Of a DNA stretch of 6,847 bases, positions 1 through 4,241 are shown in pieces. The DNA comes from an uncultured Ruminococcus sp. (GTDB lineage Bacteria; Bacillota; Clostridia; Oscillospirales; CAG-272), in the NCBI GenBank assembly GCA_902778985.1, contig CACYZS010000124.1, positions 1 through 6,847 on the forward strand. The letters are read 5' to 3'. The position numbers were made by a program, and so were the translations under genes. The stretch's first letter is position 1. The number at the start of each line of letters is the position of its first letter. Under the pieces are notes generated by a model. That model ran no database searches and was not told the DNA's origin. It saw only the letters and a program-made list of their open reading frames with translations.

Positions 1-80
1 GAGTGGCGGAACTGGCAGACGCGCACGTTTGAGGGGCGTGTGGATTTTCCATACGGGTTCAAGTCCCGTCTCCCGCACCA
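1..80 (+). tRNA. tRNA-Leu (anticodon GAG), 5' end cut off by the window edge
   Basis: The sequence folds as a class II tRNA. The T arm is ACGGG-TTCAAGT-CCCGT, the 3' acceptor strand is CTCCCGC, the discriminator is A and CCA is encoded (78-80). The anticodon stem is 24-28 / 36-40 (CACGT with GCGTG, including one T-G pair). The loop 29-35 has anticodon GAG at 31-33, which reads CTC/CTT leucine codons. The long variable arm (TGGA...TCCA, about 41-52) and the D-arm wording GGCGGAACTGGCAGACGC are typical of tRNA-Leu. The window opens at acceptor positions 5-7 (GAG), so four bases are missing, predicted GCGG from pairing with the 3' strand. I see no defect in the visible part. Confidence 0.95.
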
Positions 81-124
81 AGCAAAAGGGCGCCCCCGTT
101 TGGGGACGCCCTTTTGCTTGGTGC
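75..124 (+). terminator. Hairpin terminator after tRNA-Leu, possibly bidirectional
   Basis: A perfect 12-bp stem (81-92 with 107-118) carries an A-rich left arm and a CTTTTGCT right arm, with a further C-run/G-run pairing inside it. The inverted repeat continues outwards for 6 bp, because GCACCA at 75-80, the tRNA 3' end, is mirrored by TGGTGC at 119-124. This gives 18 bp of perfect symmetry. The symmetry means it could stop transcription from both directions. The outer 6 bp belong to the mature tRNA and probably reflect the inverted tRNA relic on the other side. Confidence 0.85.
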
Positions 125-145
125 GTGCTCCGGGGGACTTGAACC
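119..145 (-). other. Relic of a tRNA 3' end in inverted orientation
   Basis: Read on the minus strand, this 27-base stretch contains GGTTCAAGTCCC (T stem and loop) and ends in GCACCA. Both match the 3' end of the intact tRNA-Leu at the left edge, while the acceptor bases between them differ. The T stem is damaged: only three of five pairs form around the T loop. The acceptor arm is one base out of register, and no matching 5' acceptor strand occurs upstream. I therefore read it as a decayed fragment and not a working tRNA. It could be the remains of a convergent tRNA gene, of a recombination event, or of an attachment-site end of a lost integrated element. A chance match is unlikely but not excluded. 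Confidence 0.5.
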
Positions 146-169
146 GACTTTTGCGCCTGCGCAAAAGTC
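146..169. repeat. 11-bp perfect inverted repeat (hairpin)
   Basis: GACTTTTGCGC at 146-156 is exactly complementary to GCGCAAAAGTC at 159-169, with CT at the centre. ACC and GGT outside it could extend pairing past a bulged T. It sits directly against the tRNA relic. No T-run follows on either strand, so a terminator role is doubtful. Its central word GCGCCTGCGC recurs in the hairpin at 3994-4019. Confidence 0.7.
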
Positions 170-298
170 TGGTGGCTGCCCATCCGAAACAGTTTCCCCT
201 TTGGCTACGGTACGGGGCAGACACCGTTCAACGCGTCCCGTCAGCCATTGGTTACTTCCAGCCAAATCGAATTCGTCTTTTTACGAAAGGATCCTCTT

Positions 299-934
299 AT
301 GACGTTTGGAAAAGTTGCGATCATGGGCGACAGTTACTCGACCTTCGTCGGGTGTATTCCCGAGAACTACCACGCCTACTACGGCATGGAAAATCACGCC
401 GACACGGGGGTACTCCGCCGTGAAGACACCTGGTGGGATCTTCTGATCCGCGAGACGAACTCGACCTTGGTTCTGAACAACAGTTATTCGGGCAGCACGG
501 TCTGCACCACCGGGCGCCGCGAACTTCCGGAGTGGTCGGCGTTTGCCGTGCGTGCGCCGCTCTATTTCGACGGCACGACGGAGTTCGACACGATCTTCTT
601 TCTCGGCGGCACCAACGACAGTTGGATCGACTCTCCCCTCGGGGATCCGACCGTCAAGGAATGGGACGCCTACACCGACGAGGACAAAAAGTTCGTCCTG
701 CCGGCGATCGGCTACGTTCTCGGGTATCTCCGCGCGCACAACCCGGCGGCGCGCATCGTCGCGATCGTCAACAACGGACTGAAACCCGAGATCGCAAAAA
801 CCATCATAGAGGCGGCGAAAAGGTTCGCTTGCGACACGGTCGAACTGAGCGGGATCAGCAAGATCCACGGGCATCCCGACCCGCTCGGCATGAAGCAGAT
901 CAAGGATCAGATCCTCGACGCTCTCAAAAAGTAA
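299..934 (+). CDS. SGNH/GDSL-family hydrolase
   Basis: This is a 211-residue serine esterase/lipase-type hydrolase; the substrate is unknown. Members of the fold remove acyl groups from sugars, lipids or peptides. Block I is MGDSYS with nucleophile Ser12, block II is NNSYSGST (60-67), and block III is GGTND (103-107) with oxyanion Asn106. The block V candidate is GHPDPLGM with His192. The usual Asp three residues before the catalytic His is Ile189 here; as I recall, this small subfamily ends its active site with a GHP...GM motif, so it is probably active. There is no signal peptide or membrane segment, so it is likely cytoplasmic. The ATG at 299 is chosen because GAAAGGA (285-291) lies 7 bases upstream. 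A longer in-frame GTG at 248 would add 17 residues with no family match. It stands alone: a terminator follows closely, and no convincing promoter was found in front. Confidence 0.85.
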   Translation: MTFGKVAIMGDSYSTFVGCIPENYHAYYGMENHADTGVLRREDTWWDLLIRETNSTLVLNNSYSGSTVCTTGRRELPEWSAFAVRAPLYFDGTTEFDTIFFLGGTNDSWIDSPLGDPTVKEWDAYTDEDKKFVLPAIGYVLGYLRAHNPAARIVAIVNNGLKPEIAKTIIEAAKRFACDTVELSGISKIHGHPDPLGMKQIKDQILDALKK

Positions 935-943
935 AGGCGCGAC

Positions 944-976
944 GAAAAGCGGCGGGCACTTTGCCCGCCGCTTTTC
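944..976 (+). terminator. Rho-independent terminator of the SGNH hydrolase gene
   Basis: A perfect 14-bp stem (944-957 with 963-976) encloses the 5-base loop ACTTT. The left arm begins GAAAAGC and the right arm ends GCTTTTC, giving the A-stem-T arrangement of an intrinsic terminator. It starts 9 bases after the stop codon. Confidence 0.92.
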
Positions 977-1134
977 TATCCTCGGTCAACCGGACTCCGC
1001 ACGGCGCGCGGCGCTTCACGCAAAGCGTGCTTCACACCCGGGGGGCGGTTCCAAAAAACTCTTGACCGACCGGCAAAAAGCGCTATGCCTTTCCTTTTTT
1101 CGTACGCTTTCTTTTCGATCTTTGCCGAAACTGC
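977..1134. other. Intergenic stretch with no gene seen
   Basis: This is the middle of the 307-base gap between the hydrolase and the diguanylate cyclase. The reading frames crossing it look like extensions of shadow frames and have no ribosome-binding site. A weak second promoter could be formed by TTGACC (1062-1067) and TATGCC (1084-1089) with a 16-base spacer. A 5-bp hairpin occurs at 1017-1029. Neither is strong enough to call. Confidence 0.4.
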
Positions 1135-1163
1135 TTGCTTTTCATTATAAAGTATGGTATAAT
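1135..1163 (+). promoter_or_regulatory. Extended -10 promoter driving the diguanylate cyclase operon
   Basis: There is a consensus -10 TATAAT at 1158-1163. It is preceded by TG at 1155-1156, one base off the hexamer, which makes an extended -10. A partial -35, TTGCTT at 1135-1140, lies 17 bases upstream. The surroundings are AT-rich within an otherwise GC-rich window. Transcription would start near 1170, leaving about 70 untranslated bases before the GTG start. In that leader GGGGAG (1176-1181) can pair with CTCCCC (1198-1203). Confidence 0.75.
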
Positions 1164-1223
1164 ATGTGAGACTATGGGGAGTATGCCCTTTCCCGCGCTC
1201 CCCGCTTACACGAACGAACCCCC

Positions 1224-1230
1224 GAAAGGA
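1224..1230 (+). promoter_or_regulatory. Ribosome-binding site that selects the GTG start at 1242
   Basis: GAAAGGA lies 11 bases before the GTG at 1242 and 17 before the ATG at 1248. The same word at 285-291 serves the hydrolase gene. The shorter spacing favours the GTG, though 11 bases is at the long end. Confidence 0.55.
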
Positions 1231-1241
1231 ACCCGCCTGCC

Positions 1242-2357
1242 GTGAATATGATCGCGAACTTTATAACCGAAAAATACGTCGTGCTCTTTGAGTTCGTCGG
1301 TCTTCTCATTATGCTCGGTATCAGCGCGCACGTTCCTTCGAGGATGAAGCGGCTGACCTTTTCCGCGGTCCTGCTCCTGTTCTTTGAACTCGTGGTCTAC
1401 TACGTAGAGATGTGGACGCAGGACTTCGAGACGCTTTCTCTCGCCCGTCCGCTGCTGACGGCGGCGAAGTACTCGATCTACCCCTTCATTCTGTACGTGA
1501 TGACCATGATCACGGTGAAAACGCGGCTTCCCTGGTATAAAAACCTGCTGATCCTTTTTCCCGCGATCGTCGTGATCCCGATCTACGTTACTTCCCAATG
1601 GACGCACCTCGTCTGCTACTACCACGAAAACAACCACTGGGCGCCGGGCCCCCTGCGCTATCTTCCCTACGTGATCTTCGCGATCTATCTCGTCCTGTTC
1701 CTCGTCCGCAACATCGTCTTCCTCTGTTCCGAGACGCAGCAGATCCACCTGATCCTCCTCTTCATCATCATCGCCCCTGTCGTCGGCGTTCTGCTCTATC
1801 TCTTCCGGGACTTTTCGGACGATTACAGCGCGATCTTCACCTCGTCGATCGTTCTCTATTACCTCTTCATCTATCTGCATTTCGCGCGCTTTGATCCCCT
1901 GACCGGGCTGCTGAACCGGCAGGTCTACTACTTCGATATGAACACCGGGGCGGGCAGAATCTCCTACGCCGTCTCGATCGATTTGAACGACTTAAAACAC
2001 ATCAACGACAGTTACGGTCACGACGCGGGCGACACGGCGCTGAAGACGGTCGCCGCCGTCCTGAGAAAGAACGTCGGAAAGAACGGTACCCTCTACCGCA
2101 TCGGCGGCGACGAATTCGTGATCTTCTACCGCGACGTCGACGAGAGCGCGGTCGCCAAAGCGATCGAAAAGATGCGCACCGAGATGGCGAAAACCCCCTA
2201 CGTCTGCGCCTTCGGTTACGCAAAGCGCGGACCGCTGCACACGGTCGAGGACGCGGTGCGCTTCGCCGACCACGAAATGTACGACGACAAGGCGCAAATC
2301 AAGAAGTTCAAGGAAGCCGAAAAGCGGGCGCAGCGCTCGGAAAAACCGCGCAAATGA
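1242..2357 (+). CDS. Membrane-bound diguanylate cyclase (GGDEF domain)
   Basis: This 371-residue protein probably makes the second messenger c-di-GMP from two GTP at the inner face of the membrane. The N-terminal part shows about seven hydrophobic helices (roughly 12-30, 36-58, 72-92, 100-118, 138-161, 168-189, 196-213), likely a sensor whose ligand is unknown. The GGDEF domain follows at once, with no visible coiled coil or PAS linker. It has DPLTGLLNR (218-226), metal-binding Asp247 in DLNDLKHIND, YGHDAGD (258-264), an intact GGDEF at 288-292, and AD..MYDDK near 342-350. The product-inhibition RxxD site is absent: Gly279 and Gly282 occupy the Arg and Asp positions. No EAL domain is present. 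The C-terminal tail is lysine/arginine-rich. The start is GTG 1242, with ATG 1248 possible two codons later. It is the first gene of the operon and overlaps the next by ATGA. Confidence 0.9.
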   Translation: MNMIANFITEKYVVLFEFVGLLIMLGISAHVPSRMKRLTFSAVLLLFFELVVYYVEMWTQDFETLSLARPLLTAAKYSIYPFILYVMTMITVKTRLPWYKNLLILFPAIVVIPIYVTSQWTHLVCYYHENNHWAPGPLRYLPYVIFAIYLVLFLVRNIVFLCSETQQIHLILLFIIIAPVVGVLLYLFRDFSDDYSAIFTSSIVLYYLFIYLHFARFDPLTGLLNRQVYYFDMNTGAGRISYAVSIDLNDLKHINDSYGHDAGDTALKTVAAVLRKNVGKNGTLYRIGGDEFVIFYRDVDESAVAKAIEKMRTEMAKTPYVCAFGYAKRGPLHTVEDAVRFADHEMYDDKAQIKKFKEAEKRAQRSEKPRK

Positions 2358-3313
2358 CGAGGACGCCGACCGTGAAGATCCTTCGCTTTTCGTTCCGGAC
2401 GCCGACCGTGAAGATCCTTCGCTTTTCGTTCCTTCTTCTGCTTGCGGCGCTCCTGCTTCTTTCGGGATGCGAAAAAAGCGCCGAAGCCGTCGCCACCGAA
2501 GCCCCCCTGCGCGGGGAGTATCCCGAAACCGACCACGGAACCCCGGTGTTCGTCAACGCGGTTTGCGCGCCCCAGGAGGGTGACGATCCGCTGACGCTCT
2601 CCGGGGTTGAAAACGTTTTACGGATCTCCTACGTTTTGCAGCACGAAGAAAACTACTCGCTCGAAGGGCACGGGACCGTCAAGACCAAGGTCGCCTTCAT
2701 CTCCTATTCGCAGGACGTCGAAGTCTACAAGGACTACCGGCTCGGGGTATTGCTCGAGGTCGATATCACCGAGAGCACAGTCAAAAACGACGCGTGGCAG
2801 ACCTGCTACGTCGAGGACACCGCGATGCTGCGCGGCGCGGCGAACGGCAAGAGCACCTGGGACGGGCGGAACACCGAATGGAAGGACAGAGATCCCGACC
2901 TCTTCAGCCGCGAGGACTACCGCAAAAAATACGGGCTCTTCGGCTTTGAACTCACCAATTACGTCCTGAACGAAGACACGGTCGACAGTTGGACAGACGC
3001 CGCCGACAACGGCGACGGCACCTATACCCAGACGATCTACCCCAACCTGACGGCGGCGACCGGAGACGTCATCCGCCGGATGCGGACGATGGGCGGACTG
3101 GACAAGGATCCCGTGTTCAAAGAGGCGGCGATCACGTTGACCTTCGACGCAAACTGGCGGATCCTCTCGATCCACCTTGACGAGACCTACTCGATCAAAC
3201 TCGGCGTCATCAAGTCCGACGGCTGCCGGGCGGAAACCGACTACGTCTACACCTACGGAAACGCGGATATCTCGGACTATTCCCGCTTCTTTGCGTGGTA
3301 TTTCGAAGAATGA
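2354..3313 (+). CDS. Putative lipoprotein of unknown function
   Basis: I do not recognise this 319-residue protein's family. It has a lipoprotein signal peptide: a basic start, the hydrophobic run LLLLAALLLL, then lipobox LSGC with Cys39 as the lipidated residue. After processing it would sit on the outer face of the membrane. The mature part is acidic and soluble, with further cysteines in VNAVCAP, WQTCYV and SDGCRAE. Its beta-strand-like stretches near the end (AITLTFDANWRILSI) suggest a mostly beta fold. The n-region is odd: RTPTVKILRFSF occurs twice in a row, from a 36-bp DNA duplication. ATG 2354 overlaps the upstream stop as ATGA, matching the style of the next junction. GTG 2372 is an equally good start, having GAGGA 8 bases ahead, and gives a 33-residue signal peptide. 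GTG 2408 would give the most ordinary signal peptide but has no clear ribosome-binding site. Confidence 0.75.
   Translation: MTRTPTVKILRFSFRTPTVKILRFSFLLLLAALLLLSGCEKSAEAVATEAPLRGEYPETDHGTPVFVNAVCAPQEGDDPLTLSGVENVLRISYVLQHEENYSLEGHGTVKTKVAFISYSQDVEVYKDYRLGVLLEVDITESTVKNDAWQTCYVEDTAMLRGAANGKSTWDGRNTEWKDRDPDLFSREDYRKKYGLFGFELTNYVLNEDTVDSWTDAADNGDGTYTQTIYPNLTAATGDVIRRMRTMGGLDKDPVFKEAAITLTFDANWRILSIHLDETYSIKLGVIKSDGCRAETDYVYTYGNADISDYSRFFAWYFEE
2359..2363 (+). promoter_or_regulatory. Possible ribosome-binding site for an alternative GTG start of the lipoprotein gene
   Basis: GAGGA at 2359-2363 lies 8 bases before the in-frame GTG at 2372. By contrast, the ATG at 2354 has only a weak GGA (2339-2341) ahead of it. 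If GTG 2372 is used, the gene starts 14 bases after the cyclase stop and loses six residues (MTRTPT). The second GTG at 2408, inside the second repeat copy, keeps only GGA. Confidence 0.45.
2361..2432. repeat. Perfect 36-bp tandem direct repeat (two copies)
   Basis: Positions 2361-2396 and 2397-2432 are identical over all 36 bases, starting GGACGCCGACCGTGAAGATC. Because 36 is a multiple of three, the reading frame is kept and twelve residues are doubled in the lipoprotein signal peptide. Each copy holds one in-frame GTG. The absence of any mismatch indicates a recent event. Read on the minus strand, the unit encodes ERKAKDLHGRRP-like and NEKRRIFTVGV-like strings, which remind me of the junk peptides produced by dispersed intergenic repeats in clostridial genomes. 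That link is recall and inference only. Confidence 0.95.
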
Positions 3314-3990
3314 AGATCGAAGAGAGCGTTTTTGAAAAGAAAAAGATCGTCCCGGAAAAGGCGAAAGCGTTCGGCTTCGCCCCCGACGGGGACGGTCTTT
3401 TCTATTCCCGCGACTTCTTCGGGGGCGATTTTCGCGCCGAGATCCGCATCGCAAACGACGGGACGGTATCGGGCAGCGTGACCGACAAAATGAACGACGA
3501 CGAATACGCCCCGCTCCGCGCCGAGGGGATGCAGGGCGCCTACGTTTCAAGCGTGCGCGCCGCCTACACCGGGATCCTTTGCGAGATCGCCGCGGCGTGC
3601 TGCTTCGACGTGCTCTTCGCCTCGGATCAGGCGAACCGGATCGCGAAAGCGGTCAAGGAACGCTACGGCGTATCCCCCGACTTCCCTTTCGACGACGGCA
3701 AGGACAGGACGGCGGGCGTGTTCCGGCACACCGACACGGGCAAGTGGTTCGGGTTGATCATGCGGGTTAAAAAGAGCGTGCTGGCGGGCGAGAGCGAAGC
3801 CGACAGGATCGACGTCATGAACCTCAAAGCCGAGCCGAAAGCGATCCCCGAACTTTGGAAGACCGCCGGCGTTTATCCCGCGTACCACATGAACCGCACA
3901 TACTGGATCTCGGTCGCGCTGGACGACCGGCTGACCGACGGGGCGGCGATGGAGTTGATCGCGGAGAGTTTTCGGTTGACGAAGAAGTAA
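3310..3990 (+). CDS. MmcQ/YjbR family protein, two-domain form
   Basis: This is a 226-residue protein. The C-terminal half (about 118-226) is a YjbR domain of the CyaY-like fold, with YGVSPDFPFDD (119-129), a GKWFGLIMRV strand (144-153), DVMNLKAEP (168-176) and the signature YPAYHMNRTYWISV (189-202). The family is described as DNA-binding, but its biological role is not established. MmcQ was named from a mitomycin C resistance locus. The first 110 residues form an extra domain (FYSRDFFGGDFRAEIRI, then SDQANRI near 105-111) that single-domain E. coli YjbR lacks. I recall the same arrangement in clostridial relatives. It has no signal peptide and is cytoplasmic. The ATG at 3310 overlaps the lipoprotein stop as ATGA and has no good ribosome-binding site, so it probably relies on translational coupling. 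A GTG at 3295 would add only five residues. Confidence 0.85.
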   Translation: MKIEESVFEKKKIVPEKAKAFGFAPDGDGLFYSRDFFGGDFRAEIRIANDGTVSGSVTDKMNDDEYAPLRAEGMQGAYVSSVRAAYTGILCEIAAACCFDVLFASDQANRIAKAVKERYGVSPDFPFDDGKDRTAGVFRHTDTGKWFGLIMRVKKSVLAGESEADRIDVMNLKAEPKAIPELWKTAGVYPAYHMNRTYWISVALDDRLTDGAAMELIAESFRLTKK

Positions 3991-3993
3991 GCC

Positions 3994-4019
3994 GAAATGC
4001 GGCGCCTGCGCCGCATTTC
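3994..4019 (+). terminator. 12-bp hairpin just after the operon's last gene
   Basis: GAAATGCGGCGC (3994-4005) and GCGCCGCATTTC (4008-4019) are perfectly complementary around a central CT. It starts 3 bases after the stop codon. A residues on the left and TTTC on the right fit an intrinsic terminator, though the T-run is short. The central word GCGCCTGCGC is shared with the hairpin at 146-169. Confidence 0.65.
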
Positions 4020-4025
4020 ACGGAG

Positions 4026-4168
4026 CCGCCGCAGACGGCGAGAATTCACGACGGCGCAAGCCGTCAATTCATCGGAAACGAATGAATTGCCTGCGGCATG
4101 AATTGCGGGCGACGCCCGCGTGAATTGAACGGCGATGCCGTTCATGAATTGCGATCGGAGATCGCATG
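4026..4168 (+). repeat. Modular array of small hairpins separated by TGAATTG
   Basis: This is a run of six or more different stem-loops. TGAATTG occurs at 4083, 4099, 4121 and 4145, with related GAATTC/AATTC words at 4042 and 4066. The stems are: GACGGC/GCCGTC with loop GCAA (4050-4065, flanked by GAATT/AATTC); AATTCAT-CG / CG-ATGAATT with loop GAAA (4066-4088, one bulge); TGCC/GGCA (4088-4098); GCGGGC/GCCCGC with loop GAC (4105-4119); TGAACGGC/GCCGTTCA with loop GAT (4126-4144); TGCGATC/GATCGCA with loop GGA (4150-4166). An additional weak CGCCG/CGGCG pair lies at 4027-4040. Stem sequences differ while pairing is kept, and most loops begin with G on the plus strand. No protein-coding character is seen. 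Confidence 0.8.
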
Positions 4169-4202
4169 AACGACGGCGCGGGAGTTTTCCCGCGCCGTCG
4201 TT
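4169..4202. terminator. 14-bp hairpin between the convergent genes, likely terminator
   Basis: A perfect 14-bp stem (4169-4182 with 4189-4202) surrounds the loop AGTTTT. The right arm ends in GTCGTT and is followed by ATATT, giving a weak T/A-rich tail on the plus strand. It lies between two genes that run towards each other, so it may serve either or both. Confidence 0.65.
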
Positions 4203-4209
4203 ATATTGC

Positions 4210-4229
4210 GCCCGCGCATCTGCGCGGGC
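4210..4229 (-). terminator. 9-bp hairpin just after the beta-mannosidase stop
   Basis: GCCCGCGCA (4210-4218) pairs with TGCGCGGGC (4221-4229) around TC. On the minus strand it begins 12 bases after the mannosidase stop codon, which is a usual place for a terminator. The following bases are GCAATATAACG, with no real T-run, so the call rests on position and stem strength. Confidence 0.5.
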
Positions 4230-4241
4230 AACGTTTTGGTT

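Noticed and set aside
119..200. A complete second tRNA on the minus strand
   Set aside because: There is no 5' acceptor strand, D arm or anticodon arm, and the T stem is broken. Only a 3'-end fragment can be supported.
40..423. 127-residue plus-strand frame starting inside the tRNA
   Set aside because: It begins within tRNA-Leu, crosses the terminator and runs into the SGNH gene in another frame, so it is not a gene.
1062..1089. A second promoter TTGACC-16-TATGCC upstream of the cyclase
   Set aside because: The -10 matches consensus poorly, and the extended -10 promoter at 1135-1163 is much stronger and closer to the gene.
1206..1880. 224-residue minus-strand frame opposite the diguanylate cyclase
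   Set aside because: Its composition (long Asp/Glu/Arg runs) is the mirror of hydrophobic helix codons on the plus strand, and the plus-strand GGDEF protein is unambiguous.
2618..3550. 310-residue open frame on the minus strand across the lipoprotein and MmcQ/YjbR genes
   Set aside because: It is arginine-rich and low in complexity, has no ribosome-binding site, and lies opposite two genes with clear coding character and overlap coupling. It is a shadow frame of GC-rich coding sequence.
3873..4145. 90-residue minus-strand frame through the hairpin array
   Set aside because: It is read through inverted repeats and the end of the MmcQ/YjbR gene, with no ribosome-binding site and no domain. 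The DNA structure explains the sequence better.
4026..4168. CRISPR array
   Set aside because: The recurring word is only about 7 bases, spacing is 16-24 bases, and the intervening sequences are palindromes and not unique spacers. No cas genes are visible.
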